A stretch of 5,051 nt of DNA from DATESZ01 sp035283845 (GTDB lineage Bacteria > Desulfobacterota > Syntrophia > Syntrophales > JACQWR01): assembly GCA_035283845.1 (NCBI GenBank), contig DATESZ010000150.1:1-5051 (forward strand). Reading direction: 5' to 3'. The notes under the pieces were generated by a model, which did not search any database, was not told the origin of the DNA, and saw nothing but the letters and a program-made list of their open reading frames with translations. Both the position numbers and the translations under genes were made by a program. Of the stretch, positions 1-5,051 are shown one piece after another. Position 1 is the stretch's first letter. Every line of letters begins with the position of its first letter.

Positions 1-117
1 TTCATCCTGTTCTTCATCGCTATCGGCCATCTGACGATACTTTGCCAAGATCTTGTTGCCATCCATTATCACGGCCTTAGTGCTGGTGGCGCCTACATCG
101 ATACCTGCTGTGATCAT
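1..117 (-). CDS. BzdP-like ATPase/activase, divergent second copy, 3' part outside window
   Basis: This is the first 39 codons of an ATPase of the BadF/BadG/BcrA/BcrD family, read leftwards from the ATG at 117-115 and cut by the window edge. All 39 visible residues are identical to the N-terminus of the gene at 458-1240, including the phosphate-binding GIDVGATSTK loop near residues 5-14; the only base difference is silent (position 55, AAC versus AAT). A Shine-Dalgarno AAGGGAGG (127-134) lies 9 bases upstream. By family it should help hydrolyse ATP to drive electron transfer into a benzoyl-CoA-reductase-like enzyme. Whether the rest of the gene is intact, and what follows it, cannot be seen. 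The absence of amino-acid changes beside a 9% diverged upstream region suggests it is under selection and functional, but a pseudogene truncated further left is not excluded. Confidence 0.85.
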   Translation of the reverse strand, partial: MITAGIDVGATSTKAVIMDGNKILAKYRQMADSDEEQDE

Positions 118-126
118 TTCGTTCAG

Positions 127-134
127 CCTCCCTT
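127..134 (-). promoter_or_regulatory. Ribosome-binding site of the left activase copy
   Basis: AAGGGAGG on the minus strand, 9 bases before the ATG at 117. It is one base better than the equivalent site in the right copy (AAGGGAGT), and it supports the chosen start. Confidence 0.75.
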
Positions 135-190
135 CACTTGAATTTTTACGCCGATTTACTCGTTTATACGATAATGAGATTGTGGTCAGC

Positions 191-219
191 GTGATATTAC
201 TCACCCTAAGAAAAGTCAA
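191..219 (-). promoter_or_regulatory. Candidate promoter for the left activase copy
   Basis: On the minus strand TTGACT (219-214) is followed after 17 bases by TATCAC (196-191), a near-consensus -35 with a weak -10. An alternative TAATAT lies 14 bases after the -35. The -35 sits in a 26-base block (211-236) perfectly conserved in the other arm. The implied leader is about 65-70 bases. Conservation supports a regulatory role; the exact start site is a guess. Confidence 0.3.
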
Positions 220-262
220 CAAATATTTTCAATTTTACCCGCAGAGCTCTTATATGAAAATG

Positions 263-312
263 CCCCCCTCCCTCTATACCTCCCCCTCGACGGGGGAGGG
301 AGGGGTGGGGGT
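263..312. repeat. C/G-rich hairpin centre of the inverted repeat (REP-like element)
   Basis: The spacer between the arms is pyrimidine-rich on its left half and purine-rich on its right. It holds an exact 8-bp stem, CCTCCCCC at 279-286 with GGGGGAGG at 292-299, closing a 5-base loop TCGAC. The flanks (C-rich runs at 264-272, G-rich runs at 302-311) could extend pairing imperfectly. From memory, similar C5/G5 hairpin elements ending in GGTGGGGGTGA are scattered in Desulfobacterota-type genomes, so this may be one copy of a dispersed REP-like repeat; that cannot be checked here. It is not a typical terminator, since no T-run follows on either strand. Confidence 0.7.
292..311 (+). other. G-quadruplex motif with single-base loops
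   Basis: Four G-runs of 5, 3, 4 and 5 bases are separated by single bases A, A and T. This satisfies the G3+N1 pattern associated with very stable parallel quadruplexes. It lies at the tip of the inverted repeat, about 45 bases before the putative -35 of the rightward promoter, so it is probably not transcribed from that promoter. The mirror half at 263-286 has lost the pattern: on the minus strand its G-runs are interrupted by TATA. Folding is inferred, not shown. Confidence 0.65.
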
Positions 313-355
313 GATTTTCATATAAGAGCTCTGAAGGCAAAATTGAAAATATTTG

Positions 356-384
356 TTGACTTTTTTTAGGGTGAGTAATACTAC
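356..384 (+). promoter_or_regulatory. Candidate promoter for the BzdP/BzdQ-like operon
   Basis: TTGACT (356-361) is followed after 17 bases by TACTAC (379-384), which matches a -10 poorly; TAATAC at 376-381 is an alternative with a short 14-base spacer. The -35 lies in the 26-base block 339-364 shared exactly with the left arm. The -10 differs between the copies (TACTAC here, TATCAC there), so the two promoters may differ in strength. Confidence 0.3.
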
Positions 385-440
385 GCTGACCTCAATCTCA
401 TTATAGTAGAAGCGAGTAAATCGGTGTAAATATTCAAGTG

Positions 441-447
441 AAGGGAG
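441..447 (+). promoter_or_regulatory. Ribosome-binding site of the BzdP-like gene
   Basis: AAGGGAG ends 10 bases before the ATG at 458 and fixes that start. The next base is T, where the left-hand copy has G, so the anti-Shine-Dalgarno match is one pair shorter. Confidence 0.75.
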
Positions 448-457
448 TCTGAACGAA

Positions 458-1240
458 ATGATCACAGCAGGTATCGATGTAGGCGCCACCAGCACTAAGG
501 CCGTGATAATGGATGGCAATAAGATCTTGGCAAAGTATCGTCAGATGGCCGATAGCGATGAAGAACAGGATGAAGAGCAGGTCATCGAGAACGCATTGAA
601 CGGAGCGCTTGCCAAGGCCGGACTCAGTAAAGGCGCTATTGGCAGGATCGTTGCCACCGGCGCCGGAGGAAAGAAAGTGGTCTTTGCCAATAAAGTGGTA
701 ACAGATATTTCATCCGGTGCGAGAGGGGCCGTGTTTGAAGCCCCGGATTCAAGAACCGTTCTTGATGTGGGCGCTGAACAGGCAGGGGTAGTTAAATGCG
801 ATGCCAACGGAAATCTGCTGGACTTTGCCACAAATGAGAGATGTGCGGCAGGATCGGGCGTTTTTATTGAGGCAATGGCGCGGGCTCTTCAGGCAGACTT
901 TGATACGTTCATTAAATTGCATTTTGAGTCTGACAAGGACATTCTATTGAATGCACAGTGTACCGTTTTTGCGGAATCGGAAGTGGTGTCGTTAATTAAT
1001 TCTGCGACCCCAACGACCACGGCGGATATCTCGCGAGCGATTAACAATTCCATAGCCGAGAGGTGTTCATCGATGACCAGGAGGGTCGGTATAGAGCAGG
1101 CCATAACGGTTATCGGCGGAGTTGCACTGAACAAAGGCTTCATTGACAGTCTTGAGCGGTTTCTTAAGTCAAAAGTTACAGTGCCTGAAGATCCTATTTT
1201 TACAAGTGCCGTTGGTGCGGCTCTTATAGCACAGGGTTAA
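458..1240 (+). CDS. bzdP: BzdP-like benzoyl-CoA reductase ATPase/activase subunit
   Basis: A complete 260-residue ATPase of the BadF/BadG/BcrA/BcrD family in the ASKHA fold. In class I benzoyl-CoA reductases the two ATPase subunits hold a shared [4Fe-4S] cluster and couple ATP hydrolysis to low-potential electron transfer in the cytoplasm. Visible motifs: phosphate loop GIDVGATSTK (5-14), ATGAGG (66-71), second phosphate motif DVGAEQ (103-108), NERCAAGSG (126-134) with cluster-ligand candidate C129, CTVFAESEVVSL (168-179) with C168, adenosine motif VIGGVALNKG (218-227), and AVGAALIA near the end. The DVGAE form instead of DxGGQD, and the length, fit the BzdP type as I recall it. It begins an operon 13 bases ahead of the BzdQ-like gene. 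A duplicate start lies divergently at 117-1. It could instead be an activator of a 2-hydroxyacyl-CoA dehydratase-like or another aryl-CoA reductase. Family is certain, subunit name less so. Confidence 0.9.
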   Translation: MITAGIDVGATSTKAVIMDGNKILAKYRQMADSDEEQDEEQVIENALNGALAKAGLSKGAIGRIVATGAGGKKVVFANKVVTDISSGARGAVFEAPDSRTVLDVGAEQAGVVKCDANGNLLDFATNERCAAGSGVFIEAMARALQADFDTFIKLHFESDKDILLNAQCTVFAESEVVSLINSATPTTTADISRAINNSIAERCSSMTRRVGIEQAITVIGGVALNKGFIDSLERFLKSKVTVPEDPIFTSAVGAALIAQG

Positions 1241-1247
1241 GGGGGAG
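1241..1247 (+). promoter_or_regulatory. Ribosome-binding site of the BzdQ-like gene
   Basis: GGGGGAG directly follows the stop codon of the upstream gene and lies 6 bases before the ATG at 1254. It supports that start and co-translation of the pair from one transcript. Confidence 0.75.
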
Positions 1248-1253
1248 TAAAAA

Positions 1254-2129
1254 ATGGCAGAAAAAAAGGAATATTTCCGATGGGTCGAGTCAACATATGT
1301 AAACCATGATATTGACTGGAGAAAGGCAGAGACTATTTCTGCCGGTATAGATGTCGGGTCGGTAAGTTCGCAAATGGTCGTTATGTGCGATGGTGAACTC
1401 TACGCCTACAGCAACACCAGAAGTGGTTCGAGCAGCCCGAACAGTGCAAAAATTGCAATGGACTTATGTTTGAAAGATGCCCATGACCTCACTTTGGACA
1501 ATATTCACTATCTGGTAGGAACAGGCTACGGCCGGGTTAACATCCCCTTTGCTCAAAAGGCCATAACCGAGATCTCCTGCCACGGGGTTGGCGCGAATTT
1601 TATGTATGGCCCCTCTGTTAAAACCGTTCTCGACATGGGCGGGCAGGACTGCAAGACCCTGCGCCTGGATGAGAAAGGAAAATGCCTGAACTTTCTGATG
1701 AATGACAAATGCGCTGCGGGAACTGGCCGCGGCATGGAGGTCCTGGCAGAGATGTTGAAGATCCCGGTAACCGAAATCGGCGACAGGTCCTTCGACATAG
1801 ACGAAGAACCTGGACCTGTTAGCAGTATCTGCGTGGTATTTGCAAAATCAGAGGCGACCGGTCTTTTGAAATGCGGCTGGTCAAAGAACAAGGTATTGGC
1901 CGCATACTGCGCAGCAATGGCCGGTAGGGTTGCGGAGCTTCTCAACAGGGTCGAGGTAGAGGAAGACTTCGCCATTACCGGCGGAATTGCCAAAAACAAG
2001 GGGATTGTCAAAAGGATCGAAAAAATCATTGGGGTTGAGGCCTTGAAGCCTAAAATGGATACCCAGATAGCCGGTGCGCTGGGCGCTGCAATTTACGCCA
2101 ATGCCCTATACAAAAGGCTGAAGAAATAA
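1254..2129 (+). CDS. bzdQ: BzdQ-like benzoyl-CoA reductase ATPase/activase subunit
   Basis: A complete 291-residue partner ATPase of the same family, with an N-terminal extension of about 28 residues (MAEKKEYFRWVES onwards) that I recall as typical of the BzdQ subunit of Azoarcus-type benzoyl-CoA reductase. Motifs in order: GIDVGSVSSQ (31-40), GTGYGR (89-94), canonical DMGGQDCK (127-134), MNDKCAAGTGRG (149-160) with C153, ICVVFAKSE (192-200) with C193, ITGGIAKNKG (241-250), and QIAGALGAAI (271-280). C153 and C193 are 40 residues apart, matching the 39-residue spacing in the upstream partner and expected if the two subunits clamp one [4Fe-4S] cluster between them. The P-then-Q order matches the end of the bzdNOPQ operon, but N and O are not here. 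The gene ends 31 bases from a convergent gene. It may serve a benzoyl-CoA, naphthoyl-CoA-derivative or other aryl-CoA reductase encoded elsewhere. Confidence 0.93.
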   Translation: MAEKKEYFRWVESTYVNHDIDWRKAETISAGIDVGSVSSQMVVMCDGELYAYSNTRSGSSSPNSAKIAMDLCLKDAHDLTLDNIHYLVGTGYGRVNIPFAQKAITEISCHGVGANFMYGPSVKTVLDMGGQDCKTLRLDEKGKCLNFLMNDKCAAGTGRGMEVLAEMLKIPVTEIGDRSFDIDEEPGPVSSICVVFAKSEATGLLKCGWSKNKVLAAYCAAMAGRVAELLNRVEVEEDFAITGGIAKNKGIVKRIEKIIGVEALKPKMDTQIAGALGAAIYANALYKRLKK

Positions 2130-2160
2130 AGAAATGTATGGGTGCTATTCTTCATATCGG

Positions 2161-3546
2161 CTAACTTTTCTTATACCGCTTCTCAATCAATGTCCCCTTA
2201 GCCGAAACCCCGCCCGCCCTTTCAAAGGTGCCTGCCGCTACAAGTTTGACATCCGGCCTCACCTCTAACTTATTTTTTATCTCCTGAGTTATTTCCTCCT
2301 TAAGCGCCTGAAGATCGCTATCGCCTAAACCGGCATGTTCGATTTCAAGCTTCAGGGGAGGCTTAACATCAGGGCCAGGTTCATCCAGAATAATCCGCAT
2401 TTCTCCAGTCACCCGAGGCAAAAACGTATTGACAACTCCCTTTACAGCCGTGGGATACACATTTATGCCTTTGACAATCAGCATTTCATCCGCTCTGCCC
2501 ACAATTCTAATTCTGAGCCCTCTAAAGCCGCATCCTGGGCACTCTTTTGTAAAAACTTGGAGCAAATCGCCCCAGGCGTACCTGAAAAACGGTTTGGCCT
2601 CCTGTTCCAGAGCAGTGAAAATACCATGACCGATTACACCATCAGTAATTTCAATCGTCTTATCTGTCTCGGGGTCAATAAGATCTCCAGGCCAGATGAA
2701 ATAGTCGGCGCAATTGATGTGCATGCCGTAATATTCCTTTGAATCACATGAAACCATGTGCGCCCCCTGCCCTCCGCCGGCAGAGTCAAATATCTTGGCG
2801 CCATAGGCGTCTTCAAGTTTTTTCCTGATTGAAGGAATCCCGGCGCCCGGTGCGCCGGCACACAACAGGATATTAATCCCCAGTTCGCCTATTCCCTTTT
2901 TCAATGCATCCGGGCATCTCTCTATCAGATGCTCCATCAAGGGCGCAGTCCCTACGATGGCCGCAGGCCTGAATAAATTAAGCATCCGCAAAATCCTCTC
3001 CGTGCCGGCCTCTGCTCCAACAGGAACGGGGCACGCGCCGAAAGAGGTCAGCGCATGATTAACCGGCCAGCCGCCGGCATGCATGCTCTGAGCAAATATA
3101 TTGGCCACAAAATCACCCGGTCTTATTCCGGCCGCCCAAAAAACACGAGCCCAGACCTCATCATTAATACGAAGGTCTTTCTCCGTATATATGTAAGAAA
3201 AGGTGGGATCGCCAGTGGTCCCTCCCGTGGCTGTTATGCCTACGACTTTTTCAACGGGTGCGCAAAGGAATGTCCCAAAAGGATGACCATCTCCTCTGGC
3301 AAGAGATTCTTCCTGGCTCTTTATTTCCATTTCTTTGTTGCCCATAATCGGCAGCTTATAAAAATCATCCCACGTTTTAACATCACCGGGCTTCACGCCG
3401 GCGGCATCAAATTTTTTCTTATAATAGAGAGGAGAATTGTTGTAAATGTAATGGATTTGCTTCTTTAACTTTTCAAGTTGGATAGCACGCATTTCCTCAA
3501 AGGATTTTTTCTCCATTTCCGCATTCCAATATCTTCTCCCTGACAT
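2161..3546 (-). CDS. PaaK-family acyl/aryl-CoA ligase (AMP-forming)
   Basis: A complete 461-residue adenylate-forming enzyme resembling phenylacetate-CoA ligase in length and motif order; it should activate a carboxylic acid with ATP and CoA via an acyl-adenylate in the cytoplasm. Visible: an N-terminal SGRRYWNAEMEKKS start as in PaaK-like proteins, the ATP loop TATGGTTGDPT (105-115), a glycine-rich DSAGGGQGAH (254-263) where the family has its adenine-binding motif, FRYAWGDL (321-328), a short cysteine motif CPGCG (336-340), the hinge GRADEMLIVKGINVYP (350-365), and a C-terminal SAKGTLIEKR with candidate catalytic Lys450. The start is fixed by an ideal ribosome-binding site. It lies 68 bases after the carboxylase-type gene on the same strand, so it probably acts on that enzyme's carboxylated product or a related acid. 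The substrate (phenylacetate, benzoylacetate, a 3-oxo acid or other) is not readable from the sequence. Confidence 0.9.
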   Translation of the reverse strand: MSGRRYWNAEMEKKSFEEMRAIQLEKLKKQIHYIYNNSPLYYKKKFDAAGVKPGDVKTWDDFYKLPIMGNKEMEIKSQEESLARGDGHPFGTFLCAPVEKVVGITATGGTTGDPTFSYIYTEKDLRINDEVWARVFWAAGIRPGDFVANIFAQSMHAGGWPVNHALTSFGACPVPVGAEAGTERILRMLNLFRPAAIVGTAPLMEHLIERCPDALKKGIGELGINILLCAGAPGAGIPSIRKKLEDAYGAKIFDSAGGGQGAHMVSCDSKEYYGMHINCADYFIWPGDLIDPETDKTIEITDGVIGHGIFTALEQEAKPFFRYAWGDLLQVFTKECPGCGFRGLRIRIVGRADEMLIVKGINVYPTAVKGVVNTFLPRVTGEMRIILDEPGPDVKPPLKLEIEHAGLGDSDLQALKEEITQEIKNKLEVRPDVKLVAAGTFERAGGVSAKGTLIEKRYKKS

Positions 3547-3554
3547 TTATTAAT

Positions 3555-3560
3555 ACCTCC
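3555..3560 (-). promoter_or_regulatory. Ribosome-binding site of the CoA ligase
   Basis: A perfect GGAGGT on the minus strand, 8 bases ahead of the ATG at 3546, decides the start codon. The 68-base space to the upstream stop codon shows no convincing terminator, so the ligase is probably co-transcribed with the carboxylase-type gene. Confidence 0.85.
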
Positions 3561-3614
3561 ATGTAATTTTTTTAGGAAAAGCGTGGGGTTAAAGCTTCTG
3601 ATTCAACAAATATG

Positions 3615-5051
3615 CTATAAGTTAAGCTCAATATTATGAAGAATCGGTGCGCAGGAAGGCGTGGCCTCCACCTCTATTTGGCTGCCGCATCCAGGACAGT
3701 AAAATTCCCTGTATATCATCCAATCCTTGTCCGCTCCCAGGTAGCCCCTTTGAATATCCTTAGGATCACGATCATAGATAAGGGCATACAGCTTGAAGTT
3801 CTCATCGGCCCGGCAATATACATGACCGCAATTATAGCAGGCCGCGTATCTATCGCCCTTATCGTCCTCCACAATCTTTACATAAGGGGTTAGATCCATG
3901 ACCTCTCTTGCTGGTTTTACATCCAGCGCTGGAAGATCTCTACTGGCAAACTCCTTCTCAAATTCCAGTTGCTCTCTAAAACCATCCGAGAAAGAGCCTA
4001 TCTCATCCAAAAAATCAAGCATGGGCTTAGAAAAATCTCTTTTCTCCCTTTTTTCCACCAACCGGGCAACAAACTTCTGTCCGGGCGTCCCCTCGGAAAG
4101 CCTTTTCTTCTTTTTGGCCTTTCTCATCTTCTTGGTCCCGGCTTCGTCCACCTTAAGGGTCTCAGGGTCGATAGCGATGCAATATACATCTTTTGCCATC
4201 TCTAATGAAGTCAATTTGTTCCGTATATCATTGACTACGGCCACAGGGTCCCTCTCAATGGGATCACCCGATCCCCCTCCGCCCCAGCACTGCGAAATGA
4301 TTATATCGTTTTCCTTAGCGGGTGTCATCGGATAGGCTGGATAGGGCGCCTGAACCTTATCGCCATAAATTTCAATTAATTCTCTCGAGGAATGAGGTAT
4401 CGGTTCCCCTCTCTTTCCCCTCTCCAGGAAATCCGTATCCCTGGCTATAAAAAGGTTGGCCTTGGCCGGGGGATACCCGCCGTATACGCCCTGCACGCCG
4501 GTGACATATCCGCCGGAACCAATATGACCTACCACTGCGAAGGGAGATGCATGAACGGAAACGACTGTCTCTCCGGCAGAGCCGCCCCTGTATTTACCGG
4601 AGCCACCGGAGTCGGCGATATGCCTTCTGCCGAGATGAAGGATGGGCACCTTAACCTCGTTAGCTTCCGCGTCCCCAAAGTCCGTCCATGGATTCCATTC
4701 GGTGACGCTTGTGTCATGTCCGTCCTTGTCATATCTGGCGCCTCCACCGGTCATCATACAGCTTGTTATGGCGGCGGCGCAATTCCTGCCGTACCTGTCC
4801 AGTCCTCCTGCCATTATAACATCAAGAAATGCGCAAGGCGCGATCATATCATTGAATTTACCTGCGATAAAAGAGCTGCGCGTGATCAGTTCGTTTACAA
4901 CGCCCATAACCTGCATTCCTATTCCTATCGGGGCATAGGCGACCGCCGCACCTTGATCAGCGGATATCATCGACCCCTTAGGAATATCAAAATTCAACGC
5001 CTTCAGGCAGCCCGAATTCCATCTGGCATCATAAAATATCTGCCATAGGAG
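3615..5051 (-). CDS. Hydantoinase B/acetone-carboxylase alpha-type subunit fused to an AcxC-like zinc domain, 5' end outside window
   Basis: The last 478 residues of a larger protein; the frame is open to the window edge, and the TTG at 4997 is an internal Leu rather than the start, because residues before it (NSGCLK, 12-17) continue the conserved HyuB core. Visible parts, counted from the edge: HyuB motifs NSGC and PKGSMISAD (about 24-32), TGGGARYD (101-108), GGSGKYRGGSAGETV (149-163) and GGGGSGDPIERDP (257-269); a lysine-rich linker (307-317); then, from about residue 385, a domain resembling acetone carboxylase gamma, with CYNCGHVYC (C405, C408, C413) and YCPGCG (C452, C455) able to bind zinc. 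HyuB/AcxB relatives act with a HyuA-type ATP-using subunit in ATP-dependent carboxylation of ketones such as acetone or acetophenone, or in hydantoin/oxoproline hydrolysis. The gamma-like tail favours a carboxylase. A HyuA partner is expected beyond the right edge. It is followed by the CoA ligase. Confidence 0.88.
   Translation of the reverse strand, partial: LLWQIFYDARWNSGCLKALNFDIPKGSMISADQGAAVAYAPIGIGMQVMGVVNELITRSSFIAGKFNDMIAPCAFLDVIMAGGLDRYGRNCAAAITSCMMTGGGARYDKDGHDTSVTEWNPWTDFGDAEANEVKVPILHLGRRHIADSGGSGKYRGGSAGETVVSVHASPFAVVGHIGSGGYVTGVQGVYGGYPPAKANLFIARDTDFLERGKRGEPIPHSSRELIEIYGDKVQAPYPAYPMTPAKENDIIISQCWGGGGSGDPIERDPVAVVNDIRNKLTSLEMAKDVYCIAIDPETLKVDEAGTKKMRKAKKKKRLSEGTPGQKFVARLVEKREKRDFSKPMLDFLDEIGSFSDGFREQLEFEKEFASRDLPALDVKPAREVMDLTPYVKIVEDDKGDRYAACYNCGHVYCRADENFKLYALIYDRDPKDIQRGYLGADKDWMIYREFYCPGCGSQIEVEATPSCAPILHNIELNL

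Larger units (their letters stand above)
1..262. repeat. Left arm of a large imperfect inverted repeat
   Basis: Positions 1-262 are the reverse complement of 574-313 without any insertion or deletion; each base x pairs with 575-x. Within the coding part (1-117) one base differs; within 118-261 I count 13 differences, plus a mismatch at 262/313 marking the end of the similarity. The arm probably continues left of the window. It contains a gene start, its ribosome-binding site and a putative promoter, so it looks like a segmental inverted duplication rather than a transposon terminus. Confidence 0.93.
313..574. repeat. Right arm of the large imperfect inverted repeat
   Basis: This is the partner of 1-262, in opposite orientation. 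It covers the upstream region and the first 39 codons of the activase gene at 458. The last compared base is 574 only because the left arm runs out at the window edge; similarity may extend further into the gene. The best preserved non-coding blocks are 314-333 (20 of 20 bases) and 339-364 (26 of 26). Confidence 0.93.

Noticed and set aside
279..299. The apex hairpin as a rho-independent terminator.
   Set aside because: No T-run follows the stem on either strand, and it lies between divergent genes where no transcript is expected to end.
53..519. Two similar open frames of 90 and 81 codons (53-325 plus, 519-274 minus) that look like a small paralogous protein family.
   Set aside because: They are antisense shadows of the two duplicated activase starts and the shared upstream region; their similarity is a by-product of the inverted repeat, and no ribosome-binding site supports them.
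1..574. The inverted repeat as the ends of an insertion sequence.
   Set aside because: No transposase lies between or beside the arms in view, the arms contain host gene starts, and the 50-bp centre is too small to encode one.
1553..2029. A 158-codon open frame on the minus strand inside the BzdQ-like gene.
   Set aside because: It is fully antisense to a gene with intact family motifs; its product shows no recognisable domain and no start signal.
2120..2160. Possible bidirectional terminator between the convergent genes (GAAGAA at 2120-2125 pairing with TTCTTC at 2148-2153).
   Set aside because: Only six weak A/T-rich pairs around a 22-base loop, without a T-run; not enough to call a terminator.
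4995..4997. TTG at 4997 as the start codon of the carboxylase-type gene.
   Set aside because: The reading frame continues upstream to the window edge with conserved HyuB residues (NSGC), so the true start lies outside the window.
3898..5048. Several plus-strand open frames (145, 98 and 218 codons) opposite the carboxylase-type gene.
   Set aside because: They overlap a conserved coding frame on the other strand and show no domain, so they are frame shadows.

Overview
The window looks like part of the genome of an anaerobic aromatic-degrading bacterium, plausibly Desulfobacterota-like. That placement is a guess from gene content: ATP-dependent benzoyl-CoA-reductase-type activases next to an acetone/acetophenone-carboxylase-type subunit and a phenylacetate-CoA-ligase-type enzyme. 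A C/G-rich repeat of a style I associate with that group adds weak support. No rRNA, tRNA, CRISPR array or transposase gene is visible.

Left end (1-574): an imperfect giant inverted repeat. Two arms of at least 262 bp (1-262 and 313-574) face each other around a 50-bp C/G-rich centre, with no gaps (paired positions always sum to 575). Each arm carries the start of the same ATPase gene, its ribosome-binding site and its upstream region. The left copy (minus strand, 117-1) runs off the window; the right copy is the complete gene at 458-1240. The arms differ at 1 of 117 coding positions (silent) and at 13 of the 144 upstream positions 118-261, so this is probably a real diverged duplication rather than a simple assembly fold-back. 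The centre holds a strong hairpin and a near-ideal G-quadruplex motif.

Middle (458-2129, plus strand): a two-gene operon for BzdP-like and BzdQ-like ATPases of the BadF/BadG/BcrA/BcrD family. Such a pair shares a [4Fe-4S] cluster and uses ATP hydrolysis to drive low-potential electrons into a benzoyl-CoA reductase or a related radical enzyme. The catalytic N/O (C/B) subunits are not in the window.

Right (2161-5051, minus strand, convergent with the first operon): the end of a hydantoinase-B/acetone-carboxylase alpha-type gene, followed after 68 bp by a PaaK-family acyl-CoA ligase. The carboxylase subunit is cut by the window edge and carries a C-terminal zinc-ribbon domain resembling the separate gamma subunit (AcxC) of acetone carboxylase. 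A plausible reading is a carboxylate-then-thioesterify module for a ketone or aromatic ketone whose product could feed a CoA-ester ring-reduction route served by the activases. The substrate cannot be read from the sequence. Coding density is high; the only non-coding stretch above 300 bases is the repeat centre and divergent promoter region at 118-457.
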